A stretch of DNA of 64,000 nucleotides from Streptomyces sp. NBC_00239 (lineage in GTDB: Bacteria > Actinomycetota > Actinomycetes > Streptomycetales > Streptomycetaceae). Below the pieces are notes generated by a model that saw only the letters and a program-made list of their open reading frames with translations, was not told the origin of the DNA and did no database searches. Below, one piece after another: positions 41,914 to 50,444 of this stretch; position 1 is the first letter of the stretch; each line of letters begins with the position of its first letter. Location of the stretch: positions 8,060,001-8,124,000 of the forward strand of contig NZ_CP108095.1 of the NCBI RefSeq assembly GCF_036194065.1, given 5' to 3'. Made by a program: the position numbers and the translations under genes.

Positions 41914-42288
41914 ATGGCTCGGCGCATCCGACGCAACGCCGTCGTCTCGCTCGTCGCCTCATCGTTGCTGCTGGGGGCCACGGTCGTCTTCACGCCTGCG
42001 GCCACTGCGACGCCCGCTGTGGGGGCGTACACAGTCAAGGCCGAGGAAAACGCGACGCTGGCACTGTCCCTCAACGACGGTGAATTCCCTAACGCCAGGA
42101 TCAGGCCGCGGACGGGTGACGGTCCGCTCGAGGTCACCCAGGAGGGGCAGAACATCGTCATGCGCGTGCCGCTCGAAGGCGGCGGCCGCCTCGTCGTCGA
42201 ACTGACCCCGGATGAGGCTGAAGCCCTCGCCGACGCACTCAACGATCCGGCGGAACCCGAGCAGTCCGAGCAAACCGAGGAACCGTGA
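41914..42288 (+). CDS. Small secreted protein of unknown function
   Basis: A 124-residue protein from ATG 41914, behind GAGGGAGG. A signal peptide is clear (MARRIRRNAVVSLVASSLLL to PAATATPA). The mature part starts AVGAYTVKAEENATLALSLN, is beta-rich, and ends in an acidic tail (NDPAEPEQSEQTEEP). No domain was recognised. Confidence 0.72.
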   Translation: MARRIRRNAVVSLVASSLLLGATVVFTPAATATPAVGAYTVKAEENATLALSLNDGEFPNARIRPRTGDGPLEVTQEGQNIVMRVPLEGGGRLVVELTPDEAEALADALNDPAEPEQSEQTEEP

Positions 42289-42345
42289 CCAAGCGGTCCA
42301 GAGCGAAGGGCAAGACGCCGGCCCGCGGAGGGTGAATCCTTCCTG

Positions 42346-42378
42346 AATCCTTCCCTCCCCTTCAGGGAGGGGAGGATT
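42346..42378. terminator. Hairpin between convergent genes
   Basis: AATCCTTCCCTCCC and GGGAGGGGAGGATT pair over 14 positions with one mismatch around a 5-base loop. It ends the secreted-protein gene and touches the last bases of the minus-strand esterase gene. Confidence 0.75.
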
Positions 42379-43289
42379 CAATTCTTGGGGTGTTCGGCGA
42401 AGAACTTCCAGATGAGATCGGTCGCGGTGACGCCCGTCGCTTCCTCGCCCATCCTCGGGTCCTTGCTGCCCGGCCAGTTGTGGCCCATGTCCGGGAGGCG
42501 GTACGTCAGGAACTCCGACGTGTCGCGGCACGTCGCCCGCGTGCGCGTGTTGTCGCCCTTGACCTTTTCGGGTCTGCCCGGTTTACAACCCAGGCGTGCC
42601 GCCCAGGACTTGATGCCCTGCTCGAACTGCTCGGAGTACGTGTCGCGACCGCCGACGAAGGTGGCCACTGACACGGGGGTCTTCGGCACGTACGCGGGAT
42701 CTTGTGCGGCCGTGCCGATGTAGCCGCCGCTGACCGGGGCGATCGCGGCCAGCGTGCCCGGGAGCTCGACGGCGAGTCTGAAGGACATGTCCGCGCCGTT
42801 GGAGATGCCTGTGGCGTAGAGGCGCTGAGGGTCGGCCTTCCACGTGTCGACCAGGCGCTTGGTCATCGCCCCGATGAAGCCGACGTCGTCCTCGCTGCCG
42901 CAGCAGACGAGGGCGTTGTACCCCTGGTTCACTCCGTTCGGGTAGGCGACGAGGAAGCCCTCCTCGTCGGCCTTGGCGTTGAAGCCGGTCAGCTGGGCGG
43001 CGTAGGCGCCGTCGGCCGGGTAGGGGTGCATGACGACGACCAGGGGGAGTGGCTTGCTCGGTGTGTAGCCGGGTGGCGCGTGGACCGTGTAGACGCGCTT
43101 CTGCCCCTTCCAGGTCATGGTGAGCGTCTGGTCGCCGGGACGTGGTGCTTCCTTCGCCGGCGTCGGTCGGCTTCCCGAGGGTCTCGAGGACGTCTGCGTT
43201 CGGCCCCCGTCGTCATCGGTGTTCGAGCCGCAGCCGGCCAGTGGGAGGAGCAGGGCCAGGGCGGCGATCTGCACAGGGCGTAAGCGCAT
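42378..43289 (-). CDS. Esterase lipoprotein, LpqC/PHB-depolymerase-like
   Basis: A 303-residue alpha/beta hydrolase. The lipobox LLPLAGC sets the lipid-modified Cys at about residue 20, so the enzyme is anchored outside the membrane. VHAPPGYTPSKPLPLVVVMH holds the oxyanion region; the nucleophile Ser is in YATGISNGADMSFRLA, and a C-terminal His is in DMGHNWPG. Relatives cleave polyhydroxybutyrate, feruloyl or acetyl-xylan esters. ATG 43289 is chosen at the start of the signal peptide. Confidence 0.88.
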   Translation of the reverse strand: MRLRPVQIAALALLLPLAGCGSNTDDDGGRTQTSSRPSGSRPTPAKEAPRPGDQTLTMTWKGQKRVYTVHAPPGYTPSKPLPLVVVMHPYPADGAYAAQLTGFNAKADEEGFLVAYPNGVNQGYNALVCCGSEDDVGFIGAMTKRLVDTWKADPQRLYATGISNGADMSFRLAVELPGTLAAIAPVSGGYIGTAAQDPAYVPKTPVSVATFVGGRDTYSEQFEQGIKSWAARLGCKPGRPEKVKGDNTRTRATCRDTSEFLTYRLPDMGHNWPGSKDPRMGEEATGVTATDLIWKFFAEHPKN

Positions 43290-43792
43290 GGGGGCATGGT
43301 GGCAGCGGCGCGAGGGGCGGTCCAGAGGAATGGAGGGTTCGGGGCGGAGGCGCGATCGGGGCGAAGAAATCCGTATCGCCGGCAAGGGCGTCGGGCCGTC
43401 CGCGGCCGTGATGTGCGCCTGCATCGCGCAGCCCCTCGACGAGCGCATCGGGCCGGCTCTCGGTGAGCGGCGGGGCGCCGCACGATTGAGCCCCCTGGAC
43501 GCGCCCCGCTGATCGCAGGAGGCGCGCCCACCCGATCAGTGGCGGTCGGGCGACCGTCGGTGAGCAGTGCCCGGCTTCCGCCGCCCGTCCGGTGCCGTCG
43601 CGCCGCCCGTACCGCGTCCTGGCCTACAGACGACCGCGCGGGGGTGCGGCTCCCGGGGCCGCCCGTCCGCCAGGAACGCCGCCGTGTCGTACCGGAGTCG
43701 GCGGCGCGCGGACGGCCCGTCGGGAGCCGCGGTCGTAAGGCCCGCCGATCGGCAGGACCGCACGGGCGGTGAGCCGGAACGGGACGGTGGGG
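43290..43792. other. 503-base stretch with no recognised gene
   Basis: Short open frames exist on both strands, but none has a ribosome site plus recognisable sequence. It contains the esterase promoter at its left end and the 3' side of the SSI gene at its right end. Confidence 0.5.
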
Positions 43793-44248
43793 TCAGAACG
43801 AGAAGACGGGGCTACCGGTGAGTGCCGCGTCCATCTTGCAGGCGTTGCCGAAGGTCTGCTGCCACGAGATCCGCTTCCCCTGCCAGACGCCCTCGGCCAT
43901 GACCACCACCGGCTCCCACTCGACCGAGCACATGCGGTCGCGGTCGTTGAGCAGCATCTGGTCGAACTCGGCGTTCGCCGCACGCAGATTGCTGCATGCC
44001 CGGCGCGGGGCGGGGTGCGTGCCGCGGGCGCTGGGGGTGCAACTGAGCACCACTGCCCTGGTCACCGTCGCCTCCGAGGCCTCCTCGCCCACACCGACGG
44101 ACAGCACCAGCGCGGAGGGGGCGTAGAGACCCGCCGGTGCGGGCCGGCCGGCCGTCGGCTGGGCCTGCGCGGGACCGGCGAACGCGGCGAGACCGGCTAT
44201 GGCGGCCGCCGAGGCGAGGGGCGCGAGGACCTTCGCGATGTGACGCAC
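43793..44248 (-). CDS. SSI-family (subtilisin inhibitor-like) protein
   Basis: A 151-residue secreted inhibitor. The start is GTG 44248, behind AAGGAGAA. The signal peptide is LAPLASAAAIAGLAAFAG to AQAQP. The mature part shows the family strands YAPSALVLSVGVGEE, RAVVLSCTPSARGTHPAP, EGVWQGKRISWQQTFGN and the final GSPVFSF. Four cysteines are kept, enough for both SSI disulfides. In SSI the reactive P1 residue follows the third Cys by two positions (MCPM); here the same place reads MCSVE, giving Val and then Glu at P1-P1'. Inhibitory specificity may therefore differ. Confidence 0.92.
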   Translation of the reverse strand: MRHIAKVLAPLASAAAIAGLAAFAGPAQAQPTAGRPAPAGLYAPSALVLSVGVGEEASEATVTRAVVLSCTPSARGTHPAPRRACSNLRAANAEFDQMLLNDRDRMCSVEWEPVVVMAEGVWQGKRISWQQTFGNACKMDAALTGSPVFSF

Positions 44249-45067
44249 TGTAAGTTCTCCTTCACTGAGGGGAGCGGGTCGGTTGCGGTGGGAAGTCTGG
44301 CCCAGGCGGTGGCGGGGGGCCAACGGCCCCGCCGGACTTCGGACACTGCCGCGGATCAGTGCCGCCCGAACGGTCGTTTGGGCAGCTCGGAGCGGGGTCG
44401 GCGGCTCCCCGCTCGGCGTCACAAGGCTTGGTCCGGGCCAAGGTGCGCGGCTCTGACCAGGTGGAATGCGCGCGTGATCGCGAAAGGTTGAAAGACTTTC
44501 GGCTGAAACAGTGCGCCGTCACCGCCGGCTGCCGGTCGCGGCCCGTCCGCCGTACGGCTCGTTTTGGAGGCTCGGCCGCACCTGACGATTTCCGGACACG
44601 CCTGCCGCGGCGCGGGGCCCGCACGGGCTCCCGCGCCGCGGCGCGTCCGAGCTTGCCCATGCCGCTTGGTCATGCCACTTGGTCATGTCACTTGTCTGAA
44701 TCGCGGCGCATATTACCCCGCTGAAAAGGTGCCAAATCCTGATGTGTGTCGGGCCACACCGGGCTGCCGGTGGTCGCTGTTACTCCGGGGCACCGCTGCA
44801 ATCCAGCGGCAAGCGAGCATCTGCCGCAGCGAATGGAACCGGCCATTCCTGCCGACTGGATGGCACTCCCGGCCGTACGCAAGTCGCATTCCGGCCAGAA
44901 GCTGGCGTCAACTCGACCAATATTCTCCTAAATCGGTTGCTGAGGGGACAGGAGCCTCAAGTTCCGCTTTGACGCCCTTGTGGTGATCTTCAAGACTGCC
45001 GCCCGACCACCTCGCTCCCCGGTGGGGAAACCGGGGGCGGGATCTAGCAGGGGGAACCGAGAACAGA
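44249..45067. other. 819-base intergenic region between divergent secreted-protein genes
   Basis: No convincing gene. It holds the SSI promoter, a three-copy 13-bp repeat (44658-44696), an AT-richer part (44697-44935) likely to contain the promoter of the ALF-repeat gene, and that gene's GGGGGA ribosome site. Confidence 0.55.
44658..44696. repeat. Three tandem 13-bp repeats
   Basis: CATGCCGCTTGGT, CATGCCACTTGGT and CATGTCACTTGTC follow one another directly. They lie about 370 bases before the ALF-repeat gene and could be an operator array. Confidence 0.7.
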
Positions 45068-46648
45068 ATGATGAAGAGCCACCCGAGCTCCGCTCGCATG
45101 GGCAGGGCCGTGACGCGCGGGCTTGTGACCGCAACTGCGCTGGCCGCTGTGACCGGTGTTGCCGCGCCGCTGATCGTGGTTGCGACGCCGACCGGTGCCG
45201 TTGCCGCGGCTGCCGGTATCGGGACGGATGACAAGCAGCGTGTGGATGCCGCCGCCGTGGTGCGTCTGGACCCTTCTCCGGACGTGCTGCTGCTGAGCGA
45301 CCACGATTTCGTTTTCGCTCTGTGGCAGAAGGCCCGTGACGGCGGAGAGACCTTCGAGTCGGTGCGTGTCGCCGCGGAGGCCGCGATGGCGAGCAAACTG
45401 GACGCTGACCACGTCGCGTTCATCGTGACCGGCATCCACACGGCGTACGCCGTCGACAAGCAGCGGGAGAAGGACAAGGCGGACGCCGCGCGGGCCGCGC
45501 GTCAGGCGAAGGCGCAGGTCCTGATCGTCGTCGGGATCCCGCAGACCCCCGATCTGCTGGGTCTCAGCGATGACAACTTCATCCGTGCGGTGATGCGTCA
45601 TACGGCCTCCGGCCCCGAGGTGCGGTCGGCCGCGGCGAAGGCCCTCGCCGAGGACGCGACGGCGTGGCACGCGTTCATCATCAGCGGTGCCCGCGAGGCG
45701 CATCAGCGGGATGTGGACCGGGAGCTGAAGGAGCTTGCGGAGAAGGACGCGGCGGAGGCCGCGCGCCGCAAGGAGGTCACGGCCCGGACGAACGCCGCCG
45801 CGCTGTTCCGCATCACGCCGACCGAGGCGATGCTCGCCCTCAGCGACGACAACTTCATCCGCGAGCTGCTGCGTACGGCGCCCGCCGACACGAAGACGAG
45901 CGAGCTGTTCGCGGCGGCGCAGCGTGCGGTGCTGAGTTCGGACCCGGCGGTGTGGAAGGCGTACATCCACACCGGTGCGGAGGAGGCGTACAAGAAGGAC
46001 GACGAGGCGCGCCGCAAGAAGATCGCGGAGGCGAACCGTGCGCTGGTGCTGCAGATCCAGGCGGCCGCGGAGAAGACGGGTGTGAACCCGAACCTGGTGG
46101 CGGCGGCGAAGAAGGCGCTGGCGGCGGATGACGTGGCGGTGTCGGAATTCCTCAAGGAGGAGAACCTGTACCGCGCCAAGCGCCAGACCCTGGTCCCGGC
46201 GGCCGGCAACGCGGGATTCGTGATCCGCCAGTCCTCCGTCGACGCGGGTGAGGCGTTCCTCGCGCCGGTGGCCGCGGGCTCGAAGCAGACGGACCGTGAG
46301 GACGCGACCTGGGTCGTCGTGCCGGGTCTGGGCGGTGACGCGGGCTGCTACTCGTTCGAGTCGGCGCGCAAGCCCGGGCACTACCTGATGCAGAAGGACC
46401 TGCGGGTCCGCCTGACGGCGAGCGACGACAGCGCGCAGTTCCGCAAGGACGCGACCTGGTGCGCGAAGCCGGGCCTGTCCGGCTCGGGCACGTCGTTCGA
46501 GTCGGCGGGGGAGCCGGGGCGTTTCCTGCGCCAGCACTGGGGCGACCTGTTCGCCGCCAACAAGGCCGGCGGCGCGAACCGCTTCGACACGGAGACGGAG
46601 TTCGTCCAGGACGCGTCCTGGAAGATCGCCGTCCCGCTCGCCCGCTGA
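45068..46648 (+). CDS. Secreted ALF-repeat protein with C-terminal AbfB domain
   Basis: A 526-residue exoprotein. The signal region is VTATALAAVTGVAAPLIVVA. The central part has repeats of the actinobacterial ALF type: LLLSDHDFVFALWQKA, LLGLSDDNFIRAVMRH and MLALSDDNFIRELLRT. Each is followed by an alanine-rich helix and an AFI-x2-G motif, then a charged coiled coil (DKQREKDKADAARAARQAKA). Residues 370-526 are an AbfB (arabinofuranosidase B) beta-trefoil, with ESARKPGHYLM and ESAGEPGRFLR. It may bind arabinose-type sugars while the helical repeats form a stalk. No hydrolase domain is present. Confidence 0.88.
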   Translation: MMKSHPSSARMGRAVTRGLVTATALAAVTGVAAPLIVVATPTGAVAAAAGIGTDDKQRVDAAAVVRLDPSPDVLLLSDHDFVFALWQKARDGGETFESVRVAAEAAMASKLDADHVAFIVTGIHTAYAVDKQREKDKADAARAARQAKAQVLIVVGIPQTPDLLGLSDDNFIRAVMRHTASGPEVRSAAAKALAEDATAWHAFIISGAREAHQRDVDRELKELAEKDAAEAARRKEVTARTNAAALFRITPTEAMLALSDDNFIRELLRTAPADTKTSELFAAAQRAVLSSDPAVWKAYIHTGAEEAYKKDDEARRKKIAEANRALVLQIQAAAEKTGVNPNLVAAAKKALAADDVAVSEFLKEENLYRAKRQTLVPAAGNAGFVIRQSSVDAGEAFLAPVAAGSKQTDREDATWVVVPGLGGDAGCYSFESARKPGHYLMQKDLRVRLTASDDSAQFRKDATWCAKPGLSGSGTSFESAGEPGRFLRQHWGDLFAANKAGGANRFDTETEFVQDASWKIAVPLAR

Positions 46649-46709
46649 CCCCGCACCCTCCTCCAGCCTCCTCCTGATTCCTTCAGACCGAAGAAGAACG
46701 GAACTCCCC

Positions 46710-47294
46710 ATGTCCCGGATCCTGCGATCCGCCCTGGCCATCGGGGCCAGCACCGCCGCCATCGCGGCCGGCGTGGCCTTCGCCGTCACCCCCCAGAGCA
46801 CCACCCAGACCGCCCCGCGGACCGAGATCGCCGCCGCTGCCGCGCCGGCCGCCGTGCAGATCAAGCCCCAGCACAGCGGCCAGTGCCTGACCGTCCCCCA
46901 GCTCAGCCTGCGCAACGGCGTCGGCGCCGTGCAGTCCCCGTGCGCCAAGGGCGCCCTGAACCAGCAGATCGACATGGTGCCCACCGGCGCCGGCACCTTC
47001 GAACTGCGCTTCAAGCACTCCGGCAAGTGCCTGGACGTGCAGGGCTGGGGCACCACCACCGGCACCAGCGTGCAGCAGTTCTGGTGCCTGAGCGGGCAGC
47101 CGAACCAGCAGTGGCGCATGATCCTGACCGACATCGCCAACGACCAGTACGAGCTGGTCCCCGCCCACCTCCCGACGACCGGCAAGCTCTGCCTGGACGT
47201 GACCACGTCCAGCAAGGACGACGGCGCCGCGGTCCGCCTGTGGGCGTGCAACGGCACGTCCGCCCAGAAGTGGTCCGTGGCTCCGGCCGCCTGA
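46710..47294 (+). CDS. Secreted ricin-type beta-trefoil lectin
   Basis: A 194-residue exported lectin. The signal is LRSALAIGASTAAIAAGVAF. Three beta-trefoil units follow, with the ricin QxW signs QHSGQCLTV ... LNQQIDM, KHSGKCLDVQGW ... NQQWRM and KLCLDVTTS ... AQKWSV. Each subdomain could bind galactose-type sugars. It lies 61 bases behind the ALF-repeat gene and 32 bases before another lectin of the same type. Confidence 0.9.
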   Translation: MSRILRSALAIGASTAAIAAGVAFAVTPQSTTQTAPRTEIAAAAAPAAVQIKPQHSGQCLTVPQLSLRNGVGAVQSPCAKGALNQQIDMVPTGAGTFELRFKHSGKCLDVQGWGTTTGTSVQQFWCLSGQPNQQWRMILTDIANDQYELVPAHLPTTGKLCLDVTTSSKDDGAAVRLWACNGTSAQKWSVAPAA

Positions 47295-47326
47295 ACCCCC
47301 TGAACGTGAGAGGAAACGGAACCCAC

Positions 47327-47923
47327 ATGTCCAAGATCACCCGGGTCGCCCTTGCCATCGGGGCCACCGTCGTCGCGCTCGCCGGCACCGCCACCGCCGT
47401 ACAGGCCAGCGGCGAGGACTCCGCCGCCGAGGCGGCCCAGCGCGCCGTCGGCGCGGCAGCCCAGGCGCAGAACCGCGCCGCCATGCCCGAGACGGTCATC
47501 CGGTTCGTGAACGCCGCCAGCGAGAAGTGCCTCGACGTCGAGGGCGGCTGGGGCTCGGACGGCGTCAACATCCAGCAGTTCACCTGCCACGACGGCAACG
47601 CGCAGAAGTGGGCCGCCGTCGCCGCCCCCGAGGGCGGCTTCGAGCTGCGCTCCGTGGTCAGCGGCAAGTGCCTCGAAGTGCAGTCGGAGAGCACCCAGGA
47701 GCGCGCCGTCATCGACCAGTGGACCTGCGGCCGCGGCGCCCACCAGCGCTGGCAGCTGAACCTGGTCGACCAGGTCCGGAAGCTGTACGAGGTGCAGCCG
47801 ATGAACGCCCCCGGCATGTGCCTCGACATCCCCGGCAGCTCCAAGCAGGACAGCGTGAAGACCCAGCTGTGGACCTGCAACCGCAGCGACGCGCAGCTGT
47901 GGAAGGTCGAAAAGGTCAAGTAG
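47327..47923 (+). CDS. Secreted ricin-type beta-trefoil lectin, paralogue
   Basis: A 198-residue protein, ATG 47327 behind GAGGAAACGGA. The signal is TRVALAIGATVVALAGTATA. Three trefoil units: ASEKCLDVEGGWG ... AQKWAA, VSGKCLEVQSES ... HQRWQL and GMCLDIPGSSKQD ... AQLWKV. It is a tandem duplicate of the preceding gene with diverged loops, so the two may bind different glycans. The unit ends at a strong hairpin. Confidence 0.9.
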   Translation: MSKITRVALAIGATVVALAGTATAVQASGEDSAAEAAQRAVGAAAQAQNRAAMPETVIRFVNAASEKCLDVEGGWGSDGVNIQQFTCHDGNAQKWAAVAAPEGGFELRSVVSGKCLEVQSESTQERAVIDQWTCGRGAHQRWQLNLVDQVRKLYEVQPMNAPGMCLDIPGSSKQDSVKTQLWTCNRSDAQLWKVEKVK

Positions 47924-47958
47924 GCCGACCTCGCCGGGGTGCGTGAGCGCACCGGTCG

Positions 47959-47996
47959 GAAGGCCCCGCCGGATTCACGAATCCGGCGGGGCCTTC
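47959..47996 (+). terminator. Hairpin after the lectin pair
   Basis: GAAGGCCCCGCCGGAT and ATCCGGCGGGGCCTTC are perfect 16-bp arms with a 6-base loop, 36 bases after the lectin stop. Confidence 0.88.
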
Positions 47997-48169
47997 GTGC
48001 ATCTGCCGTCCGGGGCCCCGGGGGCCGCTGACGGCCGGTGGGTGGCGTTCGCCCGGCTGGAGCGGCGGGCCGTACGACGACGACCTAAACTGAGCCTGAC
48101 AAGCAAGCAAGGCATGTTCGGCGGCCCAGAGGTGCCCCCGCGGGCCGTTCGGCTGGCCCTGGAGGCGTC

Positions 48170-48808
48170 ATGGCCCTACCGTCCGACGCAGCGCCCACGT
48201 ACACCCAGAGTGATCCCGAGGACGTGCTCCAGCGGCTCGGAGGCTCCTGGCACTGGGCGCTCGGCGTCGCCCTCGCGACTCTCATCCCGGGCATCCTCGT
48301 GCTCGTGTGGCCGGACGAGACGCTGCACATCCTGGCCGTGATCATCGGTCTGCAGCTCCTGGTGGCGGGTGTCTTCCGTTTCGTCACGGCCTTCTCGCAC
48401 AGCGGCGACCGGGGCGGCAGCAGACTGGCGGCCGTCCTGATCGCCATGCTGGCGTTCCTGGCGGGCGTCCTCGTACTGCGCCATCCGATGCAGACGATCG
48501 GCGCCTTGTCCCTGATCGTCGGGGTCTTCTGGCTGCTGACCGGAGTGCTCACGGCCTATGTCGCGATCGCCGACCGCGCGCTCGTGCACCGCGGCCTGCT
48601 CTTCGCCCTGGGCGCCCTCGGCACCGTCGCCGGAATCGTCGTGCTCTGCTTCCCGGTGGACTCCGCGGTCGCCCTGACACGGCTGTTGGGACTGTGGCTC
48701 GTCCTGCTCGGCGTATTCGAAGTGGTGATGGCCCTCGCGCTGCGCTCCGCCACCCGACGGGTCGCTGCCGGGCGCGGGCCCGCGCCCGCGCCCGTGCCTC
48801 GGGACTGA
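48170..48808 (+). CDS. HdeD-family (DUF308) membrane protein
   Basis: A 212-residue protein with six hydrophobic helices arranged as three helical hairpins, as in HdeD. Examples are WALGVALATLIPGILVLVWP and LLFALGALGTVAGIVVLCFP. ATG 48170 follows GGAGG. In enterobacteria HdeD helps at acid pH; the actinobacterial role is unknown. Confidence 0.85.
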   Translation: MALPSDAAPTYTQSDPEDVLQRLGGSWHWALGVALATLIPGILVLVWPDETLHILAVIIGLQLLVAGVFRFVTAFSHSGDRGGSRLAAVLIAMLAFLAGVLVLRHPMQTIGALSLIVGVFWLLTGVLTAYVAIADRALVHRGLLFALGALGTVAGIVVLCFPVDSAVALTRLLGLWLVLLGVFEVVMALALRSATRRVAAGRGPAPAPVPRD

Positions 48809-48850
48809 CCCCCGGAGCTGATCTGCACGACCCCAGGCAGGAGTGCACCG

Positions 48851-50281
48851 ATGTCCCACACCTCGACCACCGCGATGCGCGCGGTGCCCCACAGCACGCC
48901 CGAGGAACGCGCGGCCCTCGGCAAGGAGGCCCGGCGCCGCACGCCCCGGTCGCAGCACGCCGGCTACCGGCCGTCTCCGGACAGACCTGACCCGCTGGCG
49001 ATCCTGGAGGCGCAGTCCGCGGCCCGGGTTCCCGAGCTGGTCCCGATCCGCTACGGCAGGATGTCGGAGTCTCCCTTCCGGTTCTACCGGGGAGCCGCCG
49101 CGATCATGGCGTCCGACCTGGCAGGCAGTCCCGACTCGGGGATCACCGCGCAGCTGTGCGGGGACGCGCACCTGCTGAACTTCCGGCTGCTGGCCTCTCC
49201 GGAGCGGCGGCTGATGTTCGACATCAACGACTTCGACGAGACGCTGCCGGGGCCGTGGGAATGGGATGTCAAACGGCTGTCGGCGAGTCTCGTGATCGCC
49301 GCCCGGGCGAACGGCCTCGACGACGCCGAGCGCGCCCGCATCGTGAGGTCCGCCGTGCGCTCCTACCGCGAGGCGATGCGCGGCTTCGCCGGTATGGGCA
49401 ACCTCGCCGTCTGGTACGCGAAGATCGACGCGGACCGCCTGGAGGCCCTGGCCGCGGCTCAGCTCGACAAGAGCGGTCGGAAGAAGCTGGCCGGCGCGCT
49501 GGCGAAGGCCCGCAGTCACGACACCTTGCAGGCCTTCGAGAAACTCACGGCAACGGTCGGCGGACAGCCCAGGATCGCGGCGGACCCGCCGCTGCTCGTG
49601 CCGATCGCCGACCTCATGCCCGACGTCGAGCGCGGCGCGCTCGAGGACCGGTTCCGCGGCCTGCTCGACCACTACGGCCGGACCATGTCGAGCGACCGGC
49701 AGACACTCCTGGAGGACTACCGGCTGACGGACATGGCCCGCAAGGTGGTCGGTGTCGGCAGCGTAGGCACCCGCTGCTGGATCCTGCTGCTGCTCGGCCG
49801 CGACGGCGGGGACCCGCTCCTCCTACAGGCCAAGGAAGCCGACACGTCCGTACTCGCCGCCCACGTCGGCGCGAGCCGGTACGACAACCAGGGCGAGCGG
49901 GTGGTTGCGGGACAGCGGCTGATGCAGGCGGCCAGCGACATCTTCCTCGGCTGGCAGCGGATGGAGGGGATCGACGGCAAGCAGCGCGACTTCTACGTCC
50001 GCCAACTGCGGGACTGGAAGGGGATCGCCATGCCGGAAACGATGTCGCCCGGGCAGTTGGAGACGTTCGGTGAGATGTGCGGCGGCACCCTTGCCCGTGC
50101 CCACGCACGGTCGGGCGACCGGATCGCGATCGCCGCCTACCTGGGCCGCGGCGAAACCTTCGACCAGGCACTGGTCACCTTCGCCGAGGCCTACGCCGAC
50201 CAGAACGAACGCGACCACCAAGCCCTGCTCGACGCAGTCCGCGCAGGACGGCTGCCGACCCAAGAACCACCGGCGGCCTGA
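48851..50281 (+). CDS. DUF2252 family protein (kinase-like fold)
   Basis: A 476-residue cytoplasmic protein. Characteristic blocks are MSESPFRFYRGAAAIMASDL, AQLCGDAHLLNFRLLASPER, MFDINDFDETLPGPWEWDVK and GVGSVGTRCWILLLLGRDGG. The order GDAHLLNF then DINDFDE mirrors the catalytic and metal-binding loops of aminoglycoside-phosphotransferase-like kinases. The substrate is unknown. It follows the HdeD-like gene by 42 bases. Confidence 0.9.
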   Translation: MSHTSTTAMRAVPHSTPEERAALGKEARRRTPRSQHAGYRPSPDRPDPLAILEAQSAARVPELVPIRYGRMSESPFRFYRGAAAIMASDLAGSPDSGITAQLCGDAHLLNFRLLASPERRLMFDINDFDETLPGPWEWDVKRLSASLVIAARANGLDDAERARIVRSAVRSYREAMRGFAGMGNLAVWYAKIDADRLEALAAAQLDKSGRKKLAGALAKARSHDTLQAFEKLTATVGGQPRIAADPPLLVPIADLMPDVERGALEDRFRGLLDHYGRTMSSDRQTLLEDYRLTDMARKVVGVGSVGTRCWILLLLGRDGGDPLLLQAKEADTSVLAAHVGASRYDNQGERVVAGQRLMQAASDIFLGWQRMEGIDGKQRDFYVRQLRDWKGIAMPETMSPGQLETFGEMCGGTLARAHARSGDRIAIAAYLGRGETFDQALVTFAEAYADQNERDHQALLDAVRAGRLPTQEPPAA

Positions 50282-50331
50282 CGGCCTGACGGCCCGGCGG
50301 CCTGACGGCCCGGCGGCCTGACGGCCTGACC
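50274..50331. repeat. Seven imperfect 8-bp units
   Basis: Units of GGCCTGAC and GGCCCGGC alternate over the stop codon of the DUF2252 gene. It is a simple sequence repeat and shows no CRISPR spacing. Confidence 0.7.
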
Positions 50332-50444
50332 GCGCGCTTCAGCCCACGCCCGGCCCACGCCTCAGGGGATTCGTTACTCGCACCCCAAGGCGTGGGTTCG
50401 CCTTCCTGTGGTCACCGGGCCCCGGTCAGACGCTTCCGTTCTAG

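Noticed and set aside
45044-47743. An 899-codon minus-strand open frame
   Set aside because: It mirrors the ALF-repeat and lectin genes on the plus strand, whose domains are clear.
50274-50331. 8-bp repeats after the DUF2252 gene as a CRISPR or att site
   Set aside because: Units are contiguous without spacers and of low complexity; no integrase is nearby.
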